A stretch of DNA of 55,045 bases, taken from Collinsella sp. BG-O-102 (GTDB taxonomy: Bacteria; Actinomycetota; Coriobacteriia; Coriobacteriales; Coriobacteriaceae). Position 1 is the first letter of the stretch; each line of letters starts with the position of its first letter. The stretch covers positions 1 to 55,045 of the forward strand of contig NZ_JAMOKO010000015.1 of the NCBI RefSeq assembly GCF_023656745.1, written 5' to 3'. The notes below the pieces were generated by a model. The model saw only the letters and a list, made by a program, of their open reading frames with translations. It did no database searches and was not told the DNA's origin. Positions 33,286 through 41,735 of the stretch are shown here, one piece after another. The position numbers were made by a program, and so were the translations under genes.

Positions 33286-34024
33286 CGTCATCGACTACAT
33301 GCCGGGTGACACGCTGCTGCATCGCCTGAACCCCGTCGTCAAACTGGGCCTCGCCGCCGCCATCATCGTCGGCATCTTCTTGTCCGACACCTACGTGGCG
33401 CTGCTGGGCTTTTTGGCACTCACCCTTGCGCTGGGTGCCTATGCCGGCGTCGTCGACCGTCTGTTCTCGCTGCTCAAGTTGCTGATCCCGCTCGCGCTTA
33501 TCATGCTGGTGCTCCAGCTGGCCTTTATGCGCGATGGCAACGTGGTGTGGGGCTTTATCACCGACACGGGCCTCATCACAGGATCGAAGGCCTGTCTGCG
33601 CCTACTGGGCGTGGCGTTACCACTCATCCTCATGCTCATGGTGACCAAGCTCAACGACCTTGCCAACGCCTGCGTCGAGGTGCTGCACGTGCCGTATCGC
33701 TATGCCTTCACCTTTACCACGGCACTGCGCTTTGTGCCGGTGTTTGGCCAGGAGATGAACGCCATCATGGAGGCGCAGACCGCGCGCAGCGTCGAGTACG
33801 ACACCAAGAACCCCATCAAGAAGCTCAAACTCATGCTGCCGTTGTGCGTGCCGCTGCTTATCTCGAGCGTGGGCAAGACCGACGCCACCGCGCTTGCCGC
33901 CGAGCAGCGCGGCTTTTATCTGCGCACGCGCGCCAGCTCGTATAAGCGTTACCCCATCAAGGGTCTGGATATCGCCGTGCTCGCCATCAGCGCCGCCCTC
34001 ATCATCCTGGGATTCCTGTTCTAG
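33278..34024 (+). CDS. ECF transporter transmembrane component EcfT
   Basis: A 248-residue membrane protein, the scaffold between ATPases and S component. Hydrophobic segments lie at about 22-55, 60-85 and 105-125 and at the C-terminus. The coupling-helix motifs appear as EAQTARSVEYD and LAAEQRGFYLRTRAS (Ala-Arg-Gly/Ser type). It starts with GTG at 33278, overlapping the end of ecfA by 8 bases, so it is translationally coupled. It completes an S-A-T operon ended by a strong terminator. Confidence 0.9.
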   Translation: MVNVIDYMPGDTLLHRLNPVVKLGLAAAIIVGIFLSDTYVALLGFLALTLALGAYAGVVDRLFSLLKLLIPLALIMLVLQLAFMRDGNVVWGFITDTGLITGSKACLRLLGVALPLILMLMVTKLNDLANACVEVLHVPYRYAFTFTTALRFVPVFGQEMNAIMEAQTARSVEYDTKNPIKKLKLMLPLCVPLLISSVGKTDATALAAEQRGFYLRTRASSYKRYPIKGLDIAVLAISAALIILGFLF

Positions 34025-34053
34025 CTCATCGTCAGCACCAACCGCCTAATGCA

Positions 34054-34091
34054 AAAGGCCTCGGCTCGCACCAAACGAGCCGAGGCCTTTA
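34054..34091 (+). terminator. Terminator of the ECF operon
   Basis: A perfect 15-bp stem (AAAGGCCTCGGCTCG and complement) with a 7-base loop. Confidence 0.9.
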
Positions 34092-34110
34092 CTGTTTCCC
34101 CAGATAAAAA

Positions 34111-34143
34111 CCTACCAAAATATACCTGTCCCCTTTTGGCAGG
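34111..34143. repeat. GGGGACAGGT palindromic repeat, member 1
   Basis: CCTACCAAAA and TTTTGGCAGG flank a centre that reads GGGGACAGGT on the minus strand. Same design as 48784-48818 and 50001-50026. Confidence 0.5.
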
Positions 34144-34150
34144 TCGAGGG

Positions 34151-34897
34151 CTATTGGCGGTAGGGGGCGCCGCTGCGAATGATGGATTCACGCACCAGGA
34201 CGTCCATGGCGTCGAGGGTGATCTCGGGCATCTCGCGGTACTTCTGCAGCACCGAAAGCTCCGTGCAGGCCAGGATGACGCGGTCGCAGCCGCTGCGGGC
34301 GAACTCCCACATCACGCGGTCGAACTTGTCCATATCGGGCTCGCGTCCGGCCTTGACGTCGCCGTAGATGAGCGACATCACGTCGGCCTGACGCTTCTCG
34401 CTGGGGTAGACAACCTCGACGCCCACAGCCTCGCATTCGCGCCCATAGACGCCCGCACCCACGGTTCCGTCGGTGCCCATGATGCCGATCTTGCGCACCG
34501 GCTCTGCCGGCATGCTCAGGTTGGGATCGAACTCGCACTCCCCCATCACCGCACCGGCCAGAGCATAGCGCACCGACTCGCGCGGCATGTGGATAATCGG
34601 CACCGTCGTAAACGACTGGATCTGGTCGTAGAAGTAGTGTGACGTGTTGCAGGGAATGGCGATGTGCGCACAGCCCAGCGACTCAAGTGCCTGGGCGCAC
34701 TCCTTCATGGTCGCCAGCAGCTCGGCATGCTCACCGGTCTTGATGGCCAGCGTGCGGTCGGGCATGGTCGACTTGGAAAGCACCACCATGTCGATATGTT
34801 CCTGGTCGCACGTAGCGGCCGTATGGCGCACCACCTGGTCGTAGTAATACGACGTGGCCTCGGCGCCCATGCCGCCGATAACTCCCAGCTTTTCCAT
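34151..34897 (-). CDS. Aspartate/glutamate racemase family protein
   Basis: A 248-residue cofactor-independent racemase. It begins KLGVIGGMGAEATSYYYDQV. The two catalytic cysteines lie in IPCNTSHYF and LACTELSVL, as in aspartate and glutamate racemases. It lies downstream of an ATP-grasp ligase resembling D-aspartate ligases, so D-aspartate for the peptidoglycan bridge is the favoured product (inference). Broad-specificity amino acid racemase is the alternative. The gap to the ligase gene is 84 bp. Confidence 0.85.
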   Translation of the reverse strand: MEKLGVIGGMGAEATSYYYDQVVRHTAATCDQEHIDMVVLSKSTMPDRTLAIKTGEHAELLATMKECAQALESLGCAHIAIPCNTSHYFYDQIQSFTTVPIIHMPRESVRYALAGAVMGECEFDPNLSMPAEPVRKIGIMGTDGTVGAGVYGRECEAVGVEVVYPSEKRQADVMSLIYGDVKAGREPDMDKFDRVMWEFARSGCDRVILACTELSVLQKYREMPEITLDAMDVLVRESIIRSGAPYRQ

Positions 34898-34981
34898 CGC
34901 CGCCTCCTTGGTGACGCTTGCGCAATTGCGCGTATCATACCCGCGCCCGCCCGATGTAAACCGGACGGGCGCCGCACTCGT

Positions 34982-36238
34982 CTACTTGTAATACGTCTTG
35001 AACAGCTTAAAGTGACGCAGCTTGGTGTGCCACATGCGCAGCCAGCGGTTAAAGACAAAGTCGCCCTTCATAAACGAAGGGTCGGCCCCCTTGCCCTCCC
35101 TATCCAGGCGATGCACCTTAGCGCGCAGCTCGGGATCCTTGACGTACTTGTCGACGACACCCATGGGGACGACCATCCACAGCGCCTCGTCCTGCGCCGT
35201 CACAAACTCCGGCTCAAACGGGCGGTTGAACACATACTCGTCTACCACGTACTTGGCAACGTTAAAGCCGCTGTTGGTGACATAGTAGTTGCTGCGGCCC
35301 TGACGGGTATTGAAGTCGAAGAACTTAAACGAGCCATCGCGCTCGTCATACTTCACGTCAAAGTTGGAATAGCCCACAAAGTGAAGGTCCTCGAGCAGCT
35401 TGCGCACGCCACCCATAAGCTCGTCATTGGGCTCGGTGATGATACAGGCATGGTTGCCAACGCCATGGGGCTGATGCTCCTCGAGCAGCACGTGGCCCAG
35501 GCACATCATGCGTACCTTACCGTTGCGATCGGAATAGCTGGTGAGCACGCGCATGTACTCGTCGTTGCCGGGCACGCGGTCCTGCAAGATCAGGTCGTCG
35601 GTGTAGCCGCTGGCATACGAATCGCGAATGACCTGTTCCAGCTCGGCGCGGTCGGCAATCTCATAGGCCTTCTTCTGGCCCTCGAACTCATGTTGCCACC
35701 ACATGATGCCGTCGGACGGCTTCAGGATCATCGGGAACGGGAAGTCGATCTGGTCGAGCACTTCGGCCGGCGCCTCGCCTTGCGCATTGAGCATCTGCGC
35801 AGTAAAGGTAAAGGTGTGCGGATACGGCACGCCATGCTTCTCGCACAGCTCGTAGAAGATCTCCTTCTTCTGGCACTGCTCGAGCATGCTGTAGGGTGCA
35901 TAGGGCGCAACGATGTTATCCGCCAGCTCATCGGCATCCTTTGCCTGGGCCACCAGGGCAACATAGTTATCGCCGCAGCCCATCAGGACGATCGTCTTAT
36001 CGGCATGCGCCTGGGCAATGCCGTTGACGGTCTCGAGCATCACGGGCATGGTATCGATGTCGACATTGGGCGTGTAGTCGATAATCTGGCTTCGATACGC
36101 AGGGCCCGTCTGATACTTGCCAAAGACCAGACTCTTGACCTGATACTCTTCGTAGAAGGCGCGCGCCACCGAATAGGCGTTGATGTCGCCACCGAGCAGC
36201 ACGGGAATGAACTCGCGCTCTGTAAATTGCAATGCCAT
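34982..36238 (-). CDS. ATP-grasp carboxylate-amine ligase (D-aspartate ligase-like)
   Basis: A 418-residue ATP-grasp enzyme. Visible parts: an N-terminal domain (PVLLGGDINAYSVARAFYEEY), the nucleotide-binding region FPMILKPSDGIMWW, HVLLEEHQPHGVG and the metal/ATP site FKFFDFNTRQGRSNYY. Length and layout resemble the enterococcal D-aspartate ligase that adds D-Asp to the peptidoglycan side chain, and the adjacent racemase fits. AGGAAG precedes the ATG. Substrate assignment is inference; other carboxylate-amine ligases cannot be excluded. Confidence 0.75.
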   Translation of the reverse strand: MALQFTEREFIPVLLGGDINAYSVARAFYEEYQVKSLVFGKYQTGPAYRSQIIDYTPNVDIDTMPVMLETVNGIAQAHADKTIVLMGCGDNYVALVAQAKDADELADNIVAPYAPYSMLEQCQKKEIFYELCEKHGVPYPHTFTFTAQMLNAQGEAPAEVLDQIDFPFPMILKPSDGIMWWQHEFEGQKKAYEIADRAELEQVIRDSYASGYTDDLILQDRVPGNDEYMRVLTSYSDRNGKVRMMCLGHVLLEEHQPHGVGNHACIITEPNDELMGGVRKLLEDLHFVGYSNFDVKYDERDGSFKFFDFNTRQGRSNYYVTNSGFNVAKYVVDEYVFNRPFEPEFVTAQDEALWMVVPMGVVDKYVKDPELRAKVHRLDREGKGADPSFMKGDFVFNRWLRMWHTKLRHFKLFKTYYK

Positions 36239-36461
36239 GGAAACTTCCTATCATGAACTGCCCGCACAACGGGCGGTCTTAGTGCAACCGATTCATTCTA
36301 GCGTGCCAAACCGCCAGCACCCAAAGTTCCACCGTATCTATGGCAATCGGAGGATCAGACTCGAGCAAAGACGGCCCTCACCGCTGTACGACAACGGGCA
36401 ATGAACCTACCGTTGTTGTAGGATTCAACATATTGTCATCCTCAAAGCGAAAGGCGCACGC

Positions 36462-37094
36462 GTGCCCCAAGAACATCTGACCGACAACCCCATCCTTGAC
36501 GCTGCAAAACGCGAGCTAGCGGAACGTTCTCAAACGACCGCTCCCCTACGCACCGCCAGCAACGCCTACGAAGGACCCGCCCGCATCGTTTCGATCAACA
36601 CGTCGGCGCACAAAGGCACACGCAAGTCACCCGTCTCCGATGGGCACGACACCGTCATTGAGCAGTTTGGCCTCGCTTCCGATGCACACGCCGGGCACTG
36701 GCACCGCCAAGTCTCGTTTTTGGCCGCAGAATCAATCCAGACTGCCCAGCATCGCGGGCTCGATGTGCACGAAGGCGACTTTGGGGAGAACTTCACCACA
36801 CAAGGTATCAACCTGCTTTCGCTCCCCCTGGGCACACAGCTCAAGATCGGCAACGACGTTCTGGTCGAGATCAGCCAGATCGGCAAGGTCTGCCACACCC
36901 GCTGCGCTATCTACTATCTCGCCGGCGACTGCATCTTTCCCCACGAGGGCGTTTTCGGCGTGGTACTAAAGGGCGGAGAGGCCAACGCCGGTGACGAAAT
37001 CCAGGTAGTCAAGCTCGGCGACGCCACCTGTTCGTTCACCCCCGCCGAGGCCCTCGAAGAGATTGAGCAGGCTCGCCAGAAGGGCACGCTGTAG
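36462..37094 (+). CDS. MOSC domain protein
   Basis: A 210-residue protein whose MOSC core includes LASDAHAGHWHRQVSFLA, FGENFTTQGINL and the conserved Cys region GKVCHTRCAIYY. MOSC domains bind or transfer sulfur in molybdenum-cofactor chemistry. A GTG start at 36462 follows GAAAGG. It is divergent from the ATP-grasp gene across 223 bp in which I see no clear operator. No molybdoenzyme gene is in the window. Confidence 0.85.
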   Translation: MPQEHLTDNPILDAAKRELAERSQTTAPLRTASNAYEGPARIVSINTSAHKGTRKSPVSDGHDTVIEQFGLASDAHAGHWHRQVSFLAAESIQTAQHRGLDVHEGDFGENFTTQGINLLSLPLGTQLKIGNDVLVEISQIGKVCHTRCAIYYLAGDCIFPHEGVFGVVLKGGEANAGDEIQVVKLGDATCSFTPAEALEEIEQARQKGTL

Positions 37095-37221
37095 TTATAA
37101 AACCCCACGTTGAGATGGCTTTTACAGCCCAAAACTCCTCTCAAACAGAGCTCTGTAACGTTAAAGTTGAACTCTATGGTTTCTCAACAATTCATCATAA
37201 CTGCAGGTCAAAGCCAAAGCC

Positions 37222-37286
37222 TCAAGTTCAACTTGACCCTTTGGAACCTTTAAGGTTCAAGTTGAGGTCGAAAGCAGTAGTAGAAT
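37222..37286 (+). promoter_or_regulatory. Two phased 15-bp palindromes upstream of the wall hydrolase
   Basis: TCAAGTTCAACTTGA (37222-37236) and GAACCTTTAAGGTTC (37244-37258) are perfect 7+1+7 palindromes with centres 22 bp apart. Half-sites recur at 37165-37173 (AGTTGAACT) and 37257-37265 (TCAAGTTGA). A -10-like TAGAAT lies at 37281-37286 without a proper -35, which suits an activated promoter. The first palindrome resembles MerR/SoxR-type sites. Confidence 0.5.
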
Positions 37287-37328
37287 ACCGTTCGAACCAT
37301 AACCTACGATTGATTGCAGAGGGACTGG

Positions 37329-38462
37329 ATGCAGCATTCGAATCATCGCACCGCAGCGTTCATTGCGTCGAAGCCGGCTCGTATCATCACGAGCGCCGTG
37401 CTCGCCGTTGCGCTGACGGCCACGCCGATGCTCTCCCCCGTTGCGGCGTATGCCGCCTCGCAGGCAACGCAGGACCAGCTTTCCGCAGCCCAGCAGAAGA
37501 TCGAAGCCGCCACGAGCGCCTACAACGACGCCCGCACCAAACTCGATGACCTGCAAAAGCAGATTGACTCCAATGAGGCAAGCATCGAGGAAATCGAGGC
37601 CAAGCTTCCCGAGCAGCAGGCCAAGGCAAGCTCCGCCATGCGCGATCTGTACAAGTATCAGAAGGGCACCAATCCCATCGTGAGCTTCCTGGTCAACGCA
37701 CAGAGCCTGGGTGAGTTCATCACGACCTGCAAATACACCAACCAGATCACGAGCTCGAGCGTCGACGAGATCGAACAGCTCAATAACATGCAAACCGAAC
37801 TCGAGCAGAACAAGGCTGAGCTCCAGCAGGCCAAGTCTCAGCTTGAGGCAGAGCAGAAAAACGCCGAGGATGCGCTGGCACAGGCCCAGCAGCTCCGCAG
37901 CGAGGCACAGGCAAAAGCCGAGCAGGAAAATGCCGCCGAGCTTGCCAAGCTTGAGGCCGATAAGGCCGCTGCCGCCGAGAAGCTCTCGGGCGAGGGCGTA
38001 AGCGGCAGCAATTCCAGCAGCCAGGCCACCAACACCAACACCACCATCGACACCACGGTGAACAACGCCAATACCGGTAGCTCCGATTACGATTCGTTCA
38101 TTAATGAGTGGACGAGCCGCATCGACAATTATCTCGCCGGCTCCCCCATGGCAGGCCAGGGCTATAACTTTGCCGTCGCCGCTTGGAATACCGGTGTCGA
38201 CCCCCGTTGGTCCCCCGCCATCGCCTGCATCGAGAGCACCAAGGGTGCTTATTGCGCCAATTCTTACAACGCCTGGGGCTGGAGTGCCCGTGGCGGCGGT
38301 TGGCGCAGCTTTGGCAGCTGGAGCGAGGGCATCTCCGCTCACGTTGCCTATCTGGGCGCCAACTACGGCTCCACCCTTACCCCGGCAGCAGCCAAAAAGT
38401 ACTGCCCGCCCACGTGGCAGGACTGGTACAACAAAGTCGCCGCTCAGATGAACCGCATCTAA
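37329..38462 (+). CDS. Secreted peptidoglycan hydrolase with N-terminal coiled coil
   Basis: A 377-residue exported protein. A signal peptide ends near residue 42 (SPVAAYA). A long coiled coil (about 45-215, rich in Gln/Glu/Ala; AQQKIEAATSAYNDARTKLD) of the PcsB/CwlO type follows, then a Ser/Asn/Thr-rich linker and a C-terminal domain with lysozyme-like character (IACIESTKGAYCANSYNAWGW, Glu a candidate catalytic residue). The coiled coil probably keeps it inactive until an FtsEX-like partner opens it (family knowledge). The ATG at 37329 follows GAGGGA; a TTG at 37314 is the alternative. Confidence 0.82.
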   Translation: MQHSNHRTAAFIASKPARIITSAVLAVALTATPMLSPVAAYAASQATQDQLSAAQQKIEAATSAYNDARTKLDDLQKQIDSNEASIEEIEAKLPEQQAKASSAMRDLYKYQKGTNPIVSFLVNAQSLGEFITTCKYTNQITSSSVDEIEQLNNMQTELEQNKAELQQAKSQLEAEQKNAEDALAQAQQLRSEAQAKAEQENAAELAKLEADKAAAAEKLSGEGVSGSNSSSQATNTNTTIDTTVNNANTGSSDYDSFINEWTSRIDNYLAGSPMAGQGYNFAVAAWNTGVDPRWSPAIACIESTKGAYCANSYNAWGWSARGGGWRSFGSWSEGISAHVAYLGANYGSTLTPAAAKKYCPPTWQDWYNKVAAQMNRI

Positions 38463-38472
38463 GTGCAACTGC

Positions 38473-38500
38473 AAAGGGCCCCAATGGGGCCCTTTTCTTT
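38473..38500 (+). terminator. Terminator after the hydrolase gene
   Basis: AAAGGGCCCC and GGGGCCCTTT form a perfect 10-bp stem with a 3-base loop, followed by TCTTTT. Confidence 0.9.
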
Positions 38501-39888
38501 TAGGTAGCGGAGGTATCGACGACGCCGGTCGCATTGGCAACCGCGACTATGACGATCATGCATAGGAGCAGCACACCCAATGCCTTGAGCCAGAGTTTCG
38601 CGAGTTTCTTGCCGCGATAGCTGTCGAGCAGCGCGAATCGCCGACGAAGACGACGCTTGTCGAACAGCGCAAAATGCATAAGCACCATAAGGCCATCGAC
38701 AAAGAAAAAATACTCGATTATGAGAAGCCACGTCGGGTAGCTTTGGTTTGCTCCCGTGGGGTGAAAGACGGCAAAGTGACTTCCGGCAAAGAACACAAGC
38801 AGCGAGAAGAAGACGAGCGTATTCCAAATGCGCCCCAGAGACTCCGGAACGCGAGAGAGCAGACCGCATGCAGTGGAGGCGGCAGGCCTAGGAAGCCCTG
38901 TGGGGTTCTGGAGTCCTTGGGGCGTCAACACCGTCTCCGAGGCCGGAGTACGGACAAGCACAGGCGCAGGAGGCCGCACGGGGCGACTTAGATCGTATGC
39001 CGCGCGCGTCGCCCGTCCCAACGCTTCCGCGCTCGCAAAACGCTTGGCCGGGTCGAGCGCCATCGACATGCAGACGGCATCGGCAAGTGGAGTGGGAATG
39101 CCGCATGCCTCACATTGCTCGCGCATGTCGAGCCCTGGTTTAGGGTCGACTCCCGTCAAGCAAAAGAACAACAGGGCCCCAAGTGCGTAGACATCGCTGC
39201 GCACACTCGTCTGCCCAAACCCATACTGCTCGGGCGGCGCATAGGGTCGCGTGCCAAACTTGACGGTGTCAGCATCGGCGCCATCGCGCCATACGCGCGC
39301 GATCCCCAGGTCGATAATCACCAGCGATGAAAATGCCAGGCCGTCATCAGGCGTATAGTTGGCACCTGTCACGATGATATTCGACGGCTTGAGGTCGCGA
39401 TGGATCACCGGCGCCGACGTCTCCCCCACCATTGCAAAACCGGCATGGAGCTCGCCCACGGCATCGCATAGGGCAGGATACAATTCACGCGCATAATCGG
39501 GGGTGGCTCCCAGACGGTCCACCAGCGCCCCGAGTGTCTCCCCTTCGATGTATTCCATAACCACGTTGAGCTCGTCGCCCACACGACGACAATCGACGAT
39601 TCTGGGCAGGTGCTCAAAACGCCTGCCTGCCCGCTGAGCGGCAAACAGACGCTCGTATGCCCCGCCGATTTGAGCCGAGGCATCGATGCGTTTACGAACA
39701 AAGGGACCGAGCGAACCACCGCCGGTTCCTTCAAAGTACACGAGCTCGGTTGTTTCGACGGACGAGCGCTTAAGTACACGCTCCACGCGATAGCTGTCGT
39801 CGCGATCGAGCGACGCCAGGTGCTCGGCAAGCGCTGCGGTCAGCTCGTCATCGGAATATGTTGGGCTCTGAGTATCCATAGCCTCCAT
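38500..39888 (-). CDS. Serine/threonine protein kinase with C-terminal membrane segments
   Basis: A Hanks-type kinase of about 460 residues. Catalytic loop VIHRDLKPSNI, metal loop DLG in place of DFG, and the activation/P+1 region GTRPYAPPEQYG are present. The glycine-rich loop is degenerate. After a Pro-rich linker come three hydrophobic segments (NTLVFFSLLVFFAG, IIEYFFFVDGLMVLM, LLLCMIVIVAVANA), so the kinase faces the cytoplasm from a membrane anchor. No PASTA repeats. The start is uncertain: ATGs at 39891, 39888 and 39879 are possible, and GGAGG lies between the last two. An XRE-type gene lies 90 bp upstream. Confidence 0.87.
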   Translation of the reverse strand: MEAMDTQSPTYSDDELTAALAEHLASLDRDDSYRVERVLKRSSVETTELVYFEGTGGGSLGPFVRKRIDASAQIGGAYERLFAAQRAGRRFEHLPRIVDCRRVGDELNVVMEYIEGETLGALVDRLGATPDYARELYPALCDAVGELHAGFAMVGETSAPVIHRDLKPSNIIVTGANYTPDDGLAFSSLVIIDLGIARVWRDGADADTVKFGTRPYAPPEQYGFGQTSVRSDVYALGALLFFCLTGVDPKPGLDMREQCEACGIPTPLADAVCMSMALDPAKRFASAEALGRATRAAYDLSRPVRPPAPVLVRTPASETVLTPQGLQNPTGLPRPAASTACGLLSRVPESLGRIWNTLVFFSLLVFFAGSHFAVFHPTGANQSYPTWLLIIEYFFFVDGLMVLMHFALFDKRRLRRRFALLDSYRGKKLAKLWLKALGVLLLCMIVIVAVANATGVVDTSAT

Positions 39889-39977
39889 CATAGCGCAGGG
39901 CGCAGACACCCCATGGCATCTGCGCCCCGTTCGCTTGCATCGTTGTTCGGCAGCTCCGCCGGCTCAGATATCAGCCG

Positions 39978-40400
39978 CTAACTCACCGTCTCCTCGCCAA
40001 AGCGATACAGCTCCTCGTTGACCTTTTGGAGGCTGCACCCGCGATCGATGCAAAAAATGATAATCGCATCGCGGCGGTCCTTGCAGTTAAGGACGCTTAC
40101 CCCGGCAGCCATCAGCGCACGGTTGGTTTCTTTGAGCGCCAGCGCCATCGCAAAGGCAATCTGCAGCACCTTATTGCGGCTCGGATGCCGCGCACCGGTA
40201 AAGATCTGATAGCCAAAGGTCTCATTGAGATCGGCCATACGAACCACGCGCGAGCGCTCCAAGCCCTTTTCCTGCAGTAGCTGCTTCAGGTAGTCCGAAA
40301 GCGACGGGGCGGCAAAGTCGTGTTCTTTGATATAGCCATCGATGTTTGGCGCGTCGAGAAGCTCATTGAGTAACTCGTCAGTCAGCTTTTTATCGGGCAT
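39978..40400 (-). CDS. XRE-like helix-turn-helix protein
   Basis: A 140-residue protein with a central helix-turn-helix region (LSDYLKQLLQEKGLERSRVVRMADLNETFGYQIFTGARHPSRNKVLQIAFAM) and a C-terminal part CKDRRDAIIIFCIDRGCSLQKVNEELYRFGEE. It lies directly upstream of the kinase gene, so kinase and regulator probably form one signalling module (inference), the kinase perhaps phosphorylating this protein. Confidence 0.75.
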   Translation of the reverse strand: MPDKKLTDELLNELLDAPNIDGYIKEHDFAAPSLSDYLKQLLQEKGLERSRVVRMADLNETFGYQIFTGARHPSRNKVLQIAFAMALALKETNRALMAAGVSVLNCKDRRDAIIIFCIDRGCSLQKVNEELYRFGEETVS

Positions 40401-40432
40401 ACGACTTCACCTCCCCCAGTGCATACAACATG

Positions 40433-40876
40433 CTAAAAACCGCTTACGTCCGAACGCTCCCAACTGGCGACCTGATCGGGAGACACCGTGCCCAGCGCCT
40501 CGAACTTCCAGGAGCCGCCCGCCTTCAGATGATTGGTGTTTGCAAGAGCCGTTCCAACCTGGTTGCCATCAGCATCATACAGAACATACTCAATCTGAAT
40601 GTAGCTCTTTTCCTTGTCCGTGTTATTGGTCAGCGTCCCCGTGATCTTATAGGCAAACTGATTGGAAGTGTCTTCAGCCTCGTCAGCAATGGTATACGGT
40701 TCTTGCGGTTCTTTTTGCTCCTCAGCCTGCTGTGTCGTCCCGGCAGGTTTTGCCGAATCGCTCGCAGGCGAATCGGTTGAGTTGCCGCCCATAGAGCCCA
40801 CGGCACCGACAATAACCAGCACCACGATGACGCCTAGGACAATCTTACCGATCGGCTTCTTTCCCTCTTTTGCCAT
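40433..40876 (-). CDS. FxLYD-type membrane-anchored protein
   Basis: A 147-residue protein with a basic N-terminus, one membrane segment (KIVLGVIVVLVIVGAVGS), a Ser/Asp/Glu-rich spacer and a beta-rich outer domain. GTLTNNTDKEKSYIQIEYVLYDADGNQVG matches the FxLYD pattern, and the domain should lie outside the membrane. Function unknown. Its ribosome binding site lies inside a perfect hairpin (40882-40935). Confidence 0.75.
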   Translation of the reverse strand: MAKEGKKPIGKIVLGVIVVLVIVGAVGSMGGNSTDSPASDSAKPAGTTQQAEEQKEPQEPYTIADEAEDTSNQFAYKITGTLTNNTDKEKSYIQIEYVLYDADGNQVGTALANTNHLKAGGSWKFEALGTVSPDQVASWERSDVSGF

Positions 40877-40881
40877 TATTC

Positions 40882-40935
40882 ATCCTTCCTACGATCCGGC
40901 TACCGTGCCGGCACACAGCACATCGTAGGAAGGAT
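40882..40935 (-). promoter_or_regulatory. Hairpin hiding the FxLYD ribosome binding site
   Basis: ATCCTTCCTACGAT (40882-40895) and its complement (40922-40935) form a perfect 14-bp stem; an inner CCGG/CCGG pair extends it. In the mRNA the 3' arm contains GTAGGAAGGAT, the only Shine-Dalgarno site, six bases before the ATG. When folded, translation should be blocked. A thermosensor, protein- or RNA-controlled switch is possible. Confidence 0.65.
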
Positions 40936-41040
40936 TAAACTTGAATTCATTAGCTGAGAGCTAAGGTTGCGGTAAACGGCCAATGCAGTTATCCAAACGC
41001 CGAGCAAACGCACTTTGCGCGACCGTCTGCCGGCAGCGCA

Positions 41041-41364
41041 TCAACCCACCGTGACGGATTCCCCGGTAAAGGCACTGACCATCAACAGGACAAAGAACAC
41101 CAGGTAGCTGACACTCAGCGGGTACGCAATGACCAGGAATACAACCCAGCCGACATTGGTTTTACCGCCGGCACGGCGTCGCTCGCGATTGCGGCAGAGC
41201 CAAATCGTCACGCCGATGGCAGTGATAAACAGTACGAGTGCCGCCGCAGCCAGCCCAGCAAGCGCAAACATCACGCCAATGCTCACAGCAATAACCGGAA
41301 GCAACAACAAGCCGCATCCACACCCACCGGGACTATAAACGGCAGACTGTCGGCGTCGTTCCAT
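41041..41364 (-). CDS. Small membrane protein, unknown function
   Basis: A 107-residue protein with a Gly/Cys turn (GGCGCG) followed by hydrophobic segments LLLLPVIAVSIGVMFALAGLAAAALVLFITAIGV and VVFLVIAYPLSVSYLVFFVLLMVSAF, separated by a basic loop (RNRERRRAGGKTN). I do not recognise a family. The ATG at 41364 is preferred because GGAG lies five bases upstream; the longer frame starting at 41394 has none. It lies just downstream of the HigBA pair. Confidence 0.6.
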   Translation of the reverse strand: MERRRQSAVYSPGGCGCGLLLLPVIAVSIGVMFALAGLAAAALVLFITAIGVTIWLCRNRERRRAGGKTNVGWVVFLVIAYPLSVSYLVFFVLLMVSAFTGESVTVG

Positions 41365-41393
41365 CGTCACTCCAACCTCAATATCTTTGAGCA

Positions 41394-41735
41394 CTACAAC
41401 GCAGCGGCCTGCTGGACAGGAACGATCTTATTCAGCTCCGGTTCGATCCGCCTTTTCTCGGCCTCAAGGTCAAACGCCACCTGAGCGCGCAGCCAATAAC
41501 CATCCGTCAGGCCAAAATAACGGCAAAGACGGAGGTCGGTGTCGGCCGTCACGCGACGTTTTCCCAAGACAATCTGCCCGATACGCTGAGCCGGAATCCC
41601 AGTCTCTTTCGCAAGGCGATATTGAGAAATGCCCATGGGAACAAGAAACTCCTCTTTGAGAAGCTCACCAGGAGTCACCGGCGACAGCAAATCGGCCGAA
41701 GTCTCATCACTTGTGATAATCGACGATTTCGACAT
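41394..41735 (-). CDS. HigA-type antitoxin
   Basis: A 113-residue XRE-family antitoxin. The core is VTPGELLKEEFLVPMGISQYRLAKETGIPAQRIGQIVLGKRRVTADTDLRL, matching HigA/VapI-type antitoxins (addiction module HTH). Its ATG at 41735 lies inside the toxin gene (29-base overlap), with CAGGAG upstream, so it is translationally coupled to the toxin. It should bind the toxin and repress the promoter. Confidence 0.85.
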   Translation of the reverse strand: MSKSSIITSDETSADLLSPVTPGELLKEEFLVPMGISQYRLAKETGIPAQRIGQIVLGKRRVTADTDLRLCRYFGLTDGYWLRAQVAFDLEAEKRRIEPELNKIVPVQQAAAL

